This document shows positions 48,229 through 55,960 of a stretch of DNA of 64,000 nucleotides, in pieces. The notes below the pieces were generated by a model. It did no database searches, was not told where the DNA came from, and saw only the letters and a list, made by a program, of their open reading frames with translations. This DNA is from an uncultured Persicobacter sp. Lineage in GTDB: Bacteria; Bacteroidota; Bacteroidia; Cytophagales; Cyclobacteriaceae. Position numbers and translations under genes: made by a program. Where the stretch lies: NCBI GenBank assembly GCA_947498325.1, contig CANMKE010000007.1:62001-126000 (forward strand), given 5' to 3'. The stretch's first letter is position 1. Each line of letters begins with the position of its first letter.

Positions 48229-48660
48229 ATGATCAGGATTAGCCTATTTTTATTACTTTTTGCATGCCTCCCTCAGGTGCAGGCGCAGGATTTTGTTTAT
48301 ACCCCCATTAATACCTCTTTTGGGGGCTCTTATCTGAATTATTCCTCTTTGCTCAATGGCGCCAATCAGCAAAATACTTACACGGACCCCAAAGAGGACG
48401 CCATGAATCAGCTGATTGAGCAGGAAAACCCAAATCAAAAGTGGGATGATTTGGCTGATGGTCTTGAAAACAGAATTGTAGATGCTATTCAGGATAAAAT
48501 TCTTGAGGATTACCTCGGAGAAGATGGCAAGCTGCAGGAAGGATCCTTCACTTTAGGGGACTTTAATGTGGATATTGAAGAAGGGTTGGAAGGCTTTTTT
48601 GTCAATATTGAAGATGGCCGAACTGGAGGTAGTACCCGAATAGATGTACCGTTTTTCTGA
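48229..48660 (+). CDS. csgF: Curli assembly protein CsgF
   Basis: 143 residues with a signal peptide (to about 20, QVQAQ). The mature N-terminus DFVYTPINTSFGGSYLNYSSLL followed by NGANQQNTYTDP (given in parts) is the CsgF signature, including the segment that plugs the CsgG pore. CsgF couples secretion to nucleation at the cell surface. The stop codon TGA overlaps the csgG ATG by one base. Confidence 0.93.
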   Translation: MIRISLFLLLFACLPQVQAQDFVYTPINTSFGGSYLNYSSLLNGANQQNTYTDPKEDAMNQLIEQENPNQKWDDLADGLENRIVDAIQDKILEDYLGEDGKLQEGSFTLGDFNVDIEEGLEGFFVNIEDGRTGGSTRIDVPFF

Positions 48661-50042
48661 TGCGATATTCCAATTATTTACTCGTTCTGCTGGCGGCCTT
48701 TCTTGGCGCCTGTGGGGGGAATTATCAGGCAGTAACCACCACCCCCGCACGCCTGGGTACCAAAACACCCACTGCGCGAGCATTCAATGATTTACCTGCT
48801 CCCGAAAAAAAGATTATTGCTGCCGTTTATAAATTTCGTGACCAGACGGGCCAATATAAGCCAGCAACAAACGGGGCCTCATGGTCCACGGCCGTAACGC
48901 AGGGTGCCACCAGTATTTTGCTCCGTTCTTTGGAAGAAAGTGGCTGGTTTGTGCCTATTGAGCGCGAAGGCTTGTCCAATTTACTGAATGAGCGGAAAAT
49001 TATCCGTTCAAGTCAGGCGGCTTACCTTGACCAATCGAAAGGGGAAACGGCGAAACTCCCTCCATTACTTTTTGGTGATATTGTGCTCGAAGGGGGCATT
49101 ATTTCCTATGATGCCAATGTGGTTACGGGCGGTGCAGGTTTGCAGTATTTTGGTACTGGAGCACACGGACAATACCGCGAGGATCGTGTTACGGTTTACC
49201 TTCGTGCAGTTTCTACTTCAAATGGAAAAATTCTAAAGACTGTTTACACCACCAAAACTGTCCTTTCGCAGATGATCGATTTTGGTGTTTTTCGATATGT
49301 GGCTTTTAAAAGGCTGCTCGAAGCAGAAGTGGGAACAACCTATAATGAGCCCATGGAGCTGGCCGTTACGCAAGCGATAGAAAAAGCAGTGCATACTTTA
49401 GTTATTGAAGGAATGCTCGATGGGCTGTGGGCGAATGCTGATGGTTCCGTGGAGCAGCAGCGGGCAGTGAAGATGTATCTGGAGGAAAAGCGCCTCAACG
49501 ATATGAAGGACGACCGTGGTGAATTGATAACCCAGCGTAGAGGGCAATTGAAAATTGGCCTTGGTGCAGGCGCAAATATGCTTTTTAGTGATTATCAGCA
49601 CGAGGGCGTAAGCCCTGTAGCGGGTGCGAAACTGGGTTATTTACATCATAATGGCTGGTTTGTGGATATTTCAGCACAAATGGGCGGATTAAAAGTCCGA
49701 GGCTGGAAGCAAAACTACTTCCATGGTGGGCTGGATATTGGGTTTCAGTTCCGTCAGCACCGAACATTTTCGCCCTATGTTATGGCTGGATTAGGCTATG
49801 CACAGTGGAATAAAAACATCAATTTTCCATATGACAACTCAAACCTTGAACCGATCGGTACGGCCTATAGCCAGGCAGGGGTTGGTGTAGATATCGCCCT
49901 GACCAGCTTTATGTCTGTGTTTGGGCAATTCGCTTACCAGTATTACCTCACGGATGATTTCGACGGATTGCGCCGCGGACGCTACAATGATTACCAATTC
50001 AACGGTATGCTCGGTTTGAATTTTTACCTCTTTAGACATTAA
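48660..50042 (+). CDS. csgG: Curli secretion channel CsgG with C-terminal beta-barrel-like extension
   Basis: 460 residues versus 277 in E. coli. A lipobox (FLGAC, Cys18) precedes the CsgG core (about 19-285): KIIAAVYKFRDQTGQY, LLRSLEESGWFVPIEREGLSNLL-type region, DIVLEGGIISYD, GAGLQYFGTGAHGQYREDRV and VYLRAVSTSNGKIL. After a linker (about 265-295) comes an added domain of about 165 residues that looks like a small outer-membrane barrel: LGAGANMLFSDYQ, AGLGYAQWN, AGVGVDIAL and the terminal GLNFYLFRH. CsgG oligomerises as a nonamer in the outer membrane. The role of the extension is unknown. It is coupled to csgF. Confidence 0.93.
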   Translation: MRYSNYLLVLLAAFLGACGGNYQAVTTTPARLGTKTPTARAFNDLPAPEKKIIAAVYKFRDQTGQYKPATNGASWSTAVTQGATSILLRSLEESGWFVPIEREGLSNLLNERKIIRSSQAAYLDQSKGETAKLPPLLFGDIVLEGGIISYDANVVTGGAGLQYFGTGAHGQYREDRVTVYLRAVSTSNGKILKTVYTTKTVLSQMIDFGVFRYVAFKRLLEAEVGTTYNEPMELAVTQAIEKAVHTLVIEGMLDGLWANADGSVEQQRAVKMYLEEKRLNDMKDDRGELITQRRGQLKIGLGAGANMLFSDYQHEGVSPVAGAKLGYLHHNGWFVDISAQMGGLKVRGWKQNYFHGGLDIGFQFRQHRTFSPYVMAGLGYAQWNKNINFPYDNSNLEPIGTAYSQAGVGVDIALTSFMSVFGQFAYQYYLTDDFDGLRRGRYNDYQFNGMLGLNFYLFRH

Positions 50043-50048
50043 CCTATT

Positions 50049-51575
50049 ATGAAAACAGTAATATTTTCGGGCAGTTTTTGGCCCAAACAAATGAGCGCTT
50101 TGGGCTTGTTGATTTTATCCTGCCTCCTGATGTTGGGTTGTCAGGATGTTCCTGTAGAGCCCGACTTGACGGGCGCCTTGCAAGGTCAAGTTTTTGATAA
50201 TGACCGTCAGCCGATTGAAGGGGTGAGTGTAAGTACTACCCCAGCAAGTTCTGCGACAATAACTGATGCTTCAGGGCAGTTTTTTATCGAACGTTTGGCC
50301 GTAGGGGAGTATGTTTTGAACCTGTATAAGTCGGGTTATAAAGGTCGTGCGGTAAATGTGGCTGTGCGTGCCGATGAACAACAGGTGATTCAGGTGGTGA
50401 TGGAAGAAAAAGACGAGGAGGATGAGGACTTAAATTTGGTGATGCCTTATGCTCCCCAGCCTTTGGATGGGGCGTCGGGGGTAGCTGTACAATTTGATTT
50501 GGCCTGGGGTGCTGATACCCTAAATGCGGAAGGAACTACCTATAATCTGATCATCTATCAGGGAAGTCAGGAGGAGGTTTACGATCAACGATTAGGACTT
50601 ACAGATACCACTTATTCTTTTGATGGCTTTGCTGGACAACAGTATTTTTGGCAGGTAACCACTATTCGTGGTGATCATGAAAGGCAGGGGCCATTATGGC
50701 GCTTTAGCACGGTTTCAAATACCAATGCCCGATTTGTTTTCACCAGAAAAACGAACAAAGGAAATGAGCTTTTTGCAGGTGATCCAAACTCCCTGGCGAC
50801 GATCCAGCTGACCAATTCAGGGTTGGGGGTTCATTGGCCACGAATCAATCCAAAGAATGATTTGGTGGCATTTTCTGCTTTGGAAGATGGCCGATGGCAA
50901 TTATTCCTGACCGACCTTTCAGGTGCAACGCCAAAAAAGCTAACAACCCTGCCAATGGGCAGTTATCATAATTTTGGTGGGGGTTTCTGTTGGTCAGCAG
51001 ATGGCAAATATTTACTGTATCCTGTTTATGATAAGTTATACCGTATAGATTACAATGGCTCGGGTTTGACTCAATTGGCTTCTGCGCCAGCAGATCGACA
51101 TTTTGCTGAGGTAGAATGGGCACCCAATAGCAGTAAACTGGTTTGTCGGGTGGTGGGTAATGCCATTGGTGATGATGAGCTTTACCTGATGAATACCAAT
51201 GGCAGTGGTCAGGAATTACTGATCGGTGATGCCACAGGGACGCTGGGTTCTCCAACGTTCAGCGTTGACAGTAAAAAAGTGTGGTACACCAGAGATAAAT
51301 CTGGCCACGATGCCGCAGACGGCCGACAGCTCGATGCCTCGATCTTCAGTATTGATCTTTCCTCAAAACAAATTACCGCTTACGATACCGACAAGCCTTC
51401 GGGATTTAACGATCATCACCCACGATTGAGTCCGAGCGGAGCGAATATTATCTTTCAGTCGGGGCCGAACAATTTTGGTGCCGCTACTCAAATTTATATC
51501 GCAGGAGAGAAGTCAGAAGATACCGATAATCGCACCTTATTGTTTGCCGATGCAGCTATGCCTGATTGGCGATAA
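50049..51575 (+). CDS. Curli-operon lipoprotein with carboxypeptidase-regulatory and beta-propeller domains
   Basis: 508 residues. A lipobox (LMLGC) lies at residue 31; an alternative start at Met15 (50091) gives a more usual signal length. A carboxypeptidase-regulatory-like domain (about 40-120, LQGQVFDNDRQPIEGVSVS) is followed by an acidic linker (EEKDEEDEDLN). A fibronectin-like segment comes next (about 135-225). A PD40/TolB-like propeller spans about 235-508 (WPRINPKNDLVAFSA, FCWSADGKYLLYP, HHPRLSPSGANIIFQS). It sits 6 nt after csgG and is the last gene before the terminator, so a role in curli assembly is inferred only from position. Confidence 0.82.
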   Translation: MKTVIFSGSFWPKQMSALGLLILSCLLMLGCQDVPVEPDLTGALQGQVFDNDRQPIEGVSVSTTPASSATITDASGQFFIERLAVGEYVLNLYKSGYKGRAVNVAVRADEQQVIQVVMEEKDEEDEDLNLVMPYAPQPLDGASGVAVQFDLAWGADTLNAEGTTYNLIIYQGSQEEVYDQRLGLTDTTYSFDGFAGQQYFWQVTTIRGDHERQGPLWRFSTVSNTNARFVFTRKTNKGNELFAGDPNSLATIQLTNSGLGVHWPRINPKNDLVAFSALEDGRWQLFLTDLSGATPKKLTTLPMGSYHNFGGGFCWSADGKYLLYPVYDKLYRIDYNGSGLTQLASAPADRHFAEVEWAPNSSKLVCRVVGNAIGDDELYLMNTNGSGQELLIGDATGTLGSPTFSVDSKKVWYTRDKSGHDAADGRQLDASIFSIDLSSKQITAYDTDKPSGFNDHHPRLSPSGANIIFQSGPNNFGAATQIYIAGEKSEDTDNRTLLFADAAMPDWR

Positions 51576-51712
51576 TGAGATTTTGACAGATTAATTATGG
51601 CATAATTCCGATGGCTTCAAAAGGCTGGCTTGCCCACAATTTTAAAGTGAGAGGTGCGAGTCGCACTGAAAGAAGGTAGCCATAGTTTATATAGCAAGAG
51701 AATTTTTTTTTG

Positions 51713-51743
51713 GCGTTATGGTTCAGTCCGTAACGCTTTTTTT
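51713..51743 (+). terminator. Likely terminator of the csgEFG operon
   Basis: GCGTTA-GG and CC-TAACGC arms with one mismatch enclose a 6 nt loop, followed by seven T. T-rich DNA on the left also allows minus-strand use. It lies 138 nt past the last stop. Confidence 0.7.
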
Positions 51744-52110
51744 GTGCTTTTAGAGCACGAATTAATTTCTGCCATTTACTGATTCGTGTGTCACGGGACG
51801 ATGACTTTCGATAGGATGTGGGTTCGGTCTGGCAAGTTTTCTCTGTTCACATCGGCTACAGTTAGTTTGCTTGAAGAGGAATTAAGTTCAGCCATTTTGC
51901 GACATTTAATCGCCTTGCATTGCGTGAGAGTGTATTGCAAAGGGTGAAAATGACCATTTGTTGCTGAACTTGTCATCTATCGTGCGTGTTTCGCTTGTGA
52001 TCAATATTTATGGTGAATCGTGTGTTACGAGAGGGCGCCTTCCGACAGGTGTGGTGAGACGGTAAATTTAGTGCTGTCTACTACAAATTCTTTGCTGTGG
52101 AGTTTAGCGC
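51744..52110. other. Gene-free stretch with an imperfect direct repeat
   Basis: No convincing gene. Two 23 bp segments, 51759-51781 and 51879-51901, agree at 18 positions (GAATTAA.TTC.GCCATTT core) and lie 120 bp apart. Nothing else is recognised. Confidence 0.4.
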
Positions 52111-52146
52111 AAAAAAAGGTCAGCAATAAAGCTGACCTTTTTAAAT
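52111..52146. terminator. Bidirectional terminator at the end of the curlin operon
   Basis: AAAAAGGTCAGC (52113-52124) and GCTGACCTTTTT (52131-52142) form a 12 bp perfect stem with a 6 nt loop and T-rich tails on both strands. On the minus strand it follows the minor curlin stop by 12 nt. Confidence 0.92.
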
Positions 52147-52157
52147 TTTATTGTCAA

Positions 52158-52592
52158 TTATTTATTCGTAATGATCACATGACCTCCGTGGGTTTGCGAT
52201 ACAGAATAATCAAATGAGTTACCTATCTTTTCAGGATTTACCTCTTCCATTTTCAAGTAATTGCCATCACCTTGTTGGGTAATGGTTACTGTTTGATTAG
52301 CTCCCTTTACCGCCAACTCTAATTTATTGTTGTTACCATTTTGAATAAGCTCAAAATTTCCTGTCATTTCCTCTGCAGAAAAATCGATATAATTTTTGTC
52401 GCCTATTTGTAAAATGGAAGTTTCAATGGAAATAGAGTTTTGCTGGTTGCCTTCAGGGATATTGGGAGAGGAAAAAAGGATTTCTACCTGGGGTGCTTTA
52501 GGCGCATGTTCGTTTTGTTTGGGCAGTCCAGTTTGGCAAATACCACTGGTAGCACAACATATAAAACACACAAGCATGATCACAATCTTCAT
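52158..52592 (-). CDS. Minor curlin-like protein (CsgB-type candidate)
   Basis: 144 residues with a signal peptide (to about 20, SGICQ). After a proline-rich segment (KQNEHAPKAPQ, about 25-45) come three to four curlin-type repeats: ILQIGDKNYIDF, LIQNGNNNKLEL, ITQQGDGNYLKM and a final VSQTHGGHVIIT. These match SX5QXGX2NX5-like strand-loop-strand units. Its small size beside a giant curlin suggests a nucleator or fibre-capping role, as for CsgB, but this is inferred. It lies 52 nt downstream of the major curlin, with a hairpin between them. Confidence 0.82.
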   Translation of the reverse strand: MKIVIMLVCFICCATSGICQTGLPKQNEHAPKAPQVEILFSSPNIPEGNQQNSISIETSILQIGDKNYIDFSAEEMTGNFELIQNGNNNKLELAVKGANQTVTITQQGDGNYLKMEEVNPEKIGNSFDYSVSQTHGGHVIITNK

Positions 52593-52604
52593 CCCATAAA
52601 AGTT

Positions 52605-52635
52605 AAAAAAGCAGCGAGAAAAAATACCCGCTGCT
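52605..52635 (-). terminator. Intercistronic hairpin between the major and minor curlin genes
   Basis: AGCAGCG (52610-52616) pairs with CGCTGCT (52629-52635) around a 12 nt loop. On the minus strand TTTTTT follows the stem. It lies between the stop of the 627-residue curlin and the start of the minor one, so part of the transcripts may end here. Confidence 0.7.
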
Positions 52636-52644
52636 AAAGTTAAA

Positions 52645-54528
52645 TTATTTCATTCCCTGACTGATCGCAGCAAAATTGCGATCACCCATCTGGTTGATCA
52701 CTGCTGTAGCAGAAACATTGGTCATTGAAGACTGATCGATGAATGCACTATTGTTATCGCCGTTAGTAACGATCATAGCTTCAACACTTACTGAGCTTAC
52801 TTCCTGAGAAATTATGCCTACATTATCATCACCATCCTGTGAAATCAATGCGCCTGCAAAACCTGTAATATCACTACCGATACCTTGGTTGATTGCTGCG
52901 AAGTTATCATCACCACTTTGGCCAACAATTGCACCTGCGAGACCACCATCAACATTTTGGGTTACAACAGCAATATTTTCGCCATCTAACTGTCCTACTG
53001 CAGCTGCAGCAATACCGCCATTCGAAGATTCTTGAGTAATAACCGCAACACTGTTCTTTGCGTCCTGACCTACAATCGCCAATGCATAAGCATTATCAGT
53101 AGTTTGGTTCACAACCGCTACACTTTTTGTGCCTGCTTGTAGTGAGAGTGCCAATGCCTGGCCGCCGTTTGATGACATCTGATCCACGTCAGCAACATTA
53201 CCTTTGCCATACTGACCAAGCTGAGCATCATTCTGTGCACCTGTTTCAGCTACTTGATCTACCGCGATAATAGATCCATTTCCTTGCTGATCAGTAGTGA
53301 TCATGTTTCTGCTCTGATTAGCAGAAGCCGTTTGGTTGGTTGTTACAACGGCATTTTTGCTTGCAGCAGATTGGTTTAAGTCTGCACTGTTGTACGACCA
53401 GTCTTGCGCATCCTGGTTTATAGTAGCCACCCCGTTAGTACCAGCCTGAGTAACTTTTCCTTTGTTCTCATTGTATTTGTTATCTCCATTAGACTGGTCA
53501 GAAACACTGACGTTGTCTTTTCCTGACTGGTGAACGATGATTCGGTTTTGGTTGCTTTCCGAATCCTGTGTAGCAACAGCAACCTGGCCATCACCTGTTT
53601 GCTTGATTTGCCCCCAGTTGGCACCACCATTTGAATTTTGGCTTACATCCACAACATGATTTTTACCCATTTGTAATAGGTTCAAACTGTTAAGTCCGTC
53701 TGTGCCTTTCACATCCTGGTCAACCACTGCCGTGATTTTTGTACCATTCTGTGATCCATAAATTTTGTTGAATCTCGCGTTTGCATCACCCCAGTCCTGA
53801 GTTGACTTTAAAACGTTTTTACCACCACCTCTTTGAGTGAAGTTCACGTCGTTGGCTCCTTCAGCCATTACCGCTCCATTGCTGTTTTTAGTTACATGCT
53901 CGCTTTTCAGGTTTTTTGAGCTTTGCCAAACATCAGCAACGCCGTTGCTTCCTAATTGCTTGATTTTTGTAACGTTACCATCATATCTGATGTCAACATT
54001 TGAAACGTTGTTGTTGTCAGATCTGCCATCTCTACCTTGTTCAACAGAAACTTGGTTTTTCTCTGCCCAACCTACGCCAATCTGAACTTTCGAGCTGTTA
54101 TTAGCACCGTACTGTGTTACCTGGGTGTTGTTGTCATTTTCACCTAACTGAAGGATGGTAGAGTTGTGACTGTTACCTTGCTGCATTACATCAGCGTTGT
54201 TGTCTGTTCCTACCTGATAAATCACCGAAGTGGATACCTTGTTTGCACCACCATTACCATTTTGTACAGTAGTTGCCGTATTGCCTTCACCTTTTTGGTT
54301 GGTGTAAGCGGCAGTAGAACTTCCTGTTTGAGTGGAAGTAGCAACATTACCTTCTGTAGTTTGAAATTGGTCAAATCGTGCTTGTGAAATCTCGGCAGGC
54401 TTCTCTGCTGGATCGCCCTGATTGATCACCGCTGAATGGTTGTTACCATCCTGAGAAACGTTTGCTGTTTGCGCAAATGCAGATCCTGTTAAGAATAATG
54501 CAGATGCTGCGATAAACACTTTTTTCAT
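52645..54528 (-). CDS. Giant major curlin subunit (CsgA-like)
   Basis: 627 residues versus about 151 for E. coli CsgA. A signal peptide (to about 20, GSAFA) is followed by about two dozen curlin-type repeats. Examples are VSQDGNNHSAVINQG, ILQLGENDNNTQVTQYG, VDQMSSNGG, IVGQSGDDNFAAINQG and AVINQMGDRNFAAISQ. N-terminal units are Asn/Thr-rich and irregular in length. C-terminal units from about 440 are more regular and Ala/Val-rich. The protein is nearly free of Cys and rich in Gln, Asn and Gly, as functional amyloids are. It should be secreted through the CsgG pore encoded convergently and polymerise on the cell surface. Confidence 0.9.
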   Translation of the reverse strand: MKKVFIAASALFLTGSAFAQTANVSQDGNNHSAVINQGDPAEKPAEISQARFDQFQTTEGNVATSTQTGSSTAAYTNQKGEGNTATTVQNGNGGANKVSTSVIYQVGTDNNADVMQQGNSHNSTILQLGENDNNTQVTQYGANNSSKVQIGVGWAEKNQVSVEQGRDGRSDNNNVSNVDIRYDGNVTKIKQLGSNGVADVWQSSKNLKSEHVTKNSNGAVMAEGANDVNFTQRGGGKNVLKSTQDWGDANARFNKIYGSQNGTKITAVVDQDVKGTDGLNSLNLLQMGKNHVVDVSQNSNGGANWGQIKQTGDGQVAVATQDSESNQNRIIVHQSGKDNVSVSDQSNGDNKYNENKGKVTQAGTNGVATINQDAQDWSYNSADLNQSAASKNAVVTTNQTASANQSRNMITTDQQGNGSIIAVDQVAETGAQNDAQLGQYGKGNVADVDQMSSNGGQALALSLQAGTKSVAVVNQTTDNAYALAIVGQDAKNSVAVITQESSNGGIAAAAVGQLDGENIAVVTQNVDGGLAGAIVGQSGDDNFAAINQGIGSDITGFAGALISQDGDDNVGIISQEVSSVSVEAMIVTNGDNNSAFIDQSSMTNVSATAVINQMGDRNFAAISQGMK

Positions 54529-54622
54529 AAGTAATAAATTTTGGTTAGTAATGGTTTTTACAAGGTTACGTTTGATAATGTCGCCTTATAGTAAAAAAAA
54601 ATACAAGAAAAATAATATTTGT

Positions 54623-54653
54623 CAAAAGTATCAATATCCATCACATTATCCAA
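54623..54653 (-). promoter_or_regulatory. Putative promoter of the curlin genes
   Basis: The minus strand has TACTTTTG (54623-54630), matching TAnnTTTG, with TTG (54651-54653) 20 nt further upstream as a -33 candidate. The start near 54617 leaves a leader of about 88 nt. Confidence 0.52.
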
Positions 54654-55004
54654 TTCCGGACTTTGGTCGTTGTAGGTGTTGGTGTACCAAAAAAGGCGTA
54701 AGTTTATATTTTTTAATAAAAAGTTTCAATATCAAACAAAGAGATTTGGTGGCTAAAATTGTTGTGTCACCGCTATTTTTGTTATTTAACAAGATAAAAC
54801 TTAATAATTGTAATTTTTGTGCTTTTATTTTGGAGTGATATTGATGTAATAAAATGATCGAAATGCAATAGTATAATATCAAACAAAAGTCATGGGTGTA
54901 AGGGAAGGATGCCTAAAGCATATTTTTGATAGTGGATTTAGTGCAAGGTTTCGCAGTAAATCACAATTTTTGGAACTTTGGTGGCTTTGCAAGGTTATCA
55001 AGGA
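54654..55004. other. AT-rich gap upstream of the curlin genes
   Basis: Very AT-rich with no convincing gene; short hydrophobic reading frames here look like chance. It probably holds regulatory sites for the curlin operon and for the divergent secreted protein. Confidence 0.4.
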
Positions 55005-55361
55005 ATGAAGCATATTTTGGTGATGGTTTGGTGTAGTTTGGCTTTTGCAGCGCAAGGACAAGATCAGTTTCTTAGGGAAGATTTGCGGTGGTATCTGGAG
55101 CAAAAGGCGGTAACTGAATTATTGAGGGAGGAAATGCCGTCGGGAATGGCCGAGGAGGAAGCGGAGCTGTTTTTTCCTGATCCTGAAGGTGACCGTATAT
55201 TATGGCTTAATCAGCGGGTTTGGCAAATTACCCAACCCAATGCCGTGTTTGGCCGGGGGCATGGTGCCGAAAAATTTATTTTCCCCAAGGGGCCGAATGC
55301 CGATGGCGTGTGTTGGCCATATCCTTCAGGTAGTTTGATTTTAAACGTGAAGCCTGAATGA
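55005..55361 (+). CDS. Small secreted hypothetical protein beside the curlin operon
   Basis: 118 residues from the ATG at 55005 (MKHILVMVWCSLAFAAQGQD). A TTG-started frame 27 nt upstream adds a non-signal segment and is not preferred. A signal peptide ends near AAQG. The mature protein starts with a charged helix (FLREDLRWYLEQKAVTELLR), then AELFFPDPEGDRILWLNQRVWQI. No family is recognised. It is divergent from the giant curlin, with 476 nt between start codons, so shared control is possible but unproven. Confidence 0.6.
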   Translation: MKHILVMVWCSLAFAAQGQDQFLREDLRWYLEQKAVTELLREEMPSGMAEEEAELFFPDPEGDRILWLNQRVWQITQPNAVFGRGHGAEKFIFPKGPNADGVCWPYPSGSLILNVKPE

Positions 55362-55370
55362 GTGGGGATG

Positions 55371-55409
55371 AAAAAAGCCTGCCGATTGTAATTGATACAA
55401 TGGGCAGGC
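55371..55409 (-). terminator. Hairpin downstream of gldC
   Basis: GCCTGCC-ATTGTA (55377-55390) and TACAAT-GGCAGGC (55396-55409) form a 14 nt stem with one mismatch. Six T follow on the minus strand. It lies about 108 nt past the gldC stop. Confidence 0.75.
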
Positions 55410-55517
55410 CTGAATGACTTGATCTGAGGAGTTGCCTAAAAGAATCTCGGCAATAACGCAACAGCAAAGGTGCCGCGCGTGGTTCAACAGGTCTTGATCG
55501 TATATGATGCAGAAGAA

Positions 55518-55865
55518 TTAATCCTTCTTGCCATTTTCCATTTCTTCAATATGGCGACGCATAAGTTTGTCGGCCAATTCTTTAATGTCCTCTGCCATTT
55601 TTTCATCTCCTGTAGAATTCAGTACCGTTTGCGCCATGCCACCGAGGGTATCAATACAGAATCTCTTCATCTGATCCATCGGCATTTCTTTATCCCACAA
55701 ATCAATTCTCAGGGAATTCAGTTCTTTTTTGTCCCAGATCGAAAGGCTGAAAGCATGGGTTTGCTGTGCTTTGTCGAATGGTCCGTCGGTAGCGTTCCAC
55801 TCAATGGTTTCAGGAATATTTTGTTCGTCCAAATTGACGTCCAATGTAATGGTTGATTTTTTCAT
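55518..55865 (-). CDS. gldC: Gliding motility protein GldC
   Basis: 115 residues, full length for GldC. The text STITLDVNLDEQNIPETIEW, then AFSLSIWDKKELNSLRIDLW and FCIDTLGGMAQTVLNSTGDEKMA (in part) is typical of GldC. It is a cytoplasmic, signal-free protein that is accessory to gliding in Flavobacterium and is conserved across Bacteroidota whether or not they glide. It is separated from other gld genes here and is divergent from the EEP-fold lipoprotein gene. Confidence 0.93.
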   Translation of the reverse strand: MKKSTITLDVNLDEQNIPETIEWNATDGPFDKAQQTHAFSLSIWDKKELNSLRIDLWDKEMPMDQMKRFCIDTLGGMAQTVLNSTGDEKMAEDIKELADKLMRRHIEEMENGKKD

Positions 55866-55960
55866 GTTGTTTTATAATAAAGGGGAAAGGTGAACATTCA
55901 CCCTTCAATTTGATTTCTATTAGCAATATTATTGGTTTTTTTTGTTAAATAAAATCCTCT

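Noticed and set aside
51791-51976. 61-codon minus-strand frame between the curli operons
   Set aside because: No promoter, ribosome site or protein-like features; composition resembles non-coding DNA.
52645-54528. Ice-nucleation or other beta-solenoid adhesin instead of curlin
   Set aside because: The Q-x-G-x-x-N spacing and the adjacent csgEFG genes fit curlin better; no T9SS tail is present.
54646-54882. 78-codon hydrophobic minus-strand frame upstream of the curlin gene
   Set aside because: It is Ile/Leu-rich because the DNA is very AT-rich, and it overlaps the likely curlin promoter.
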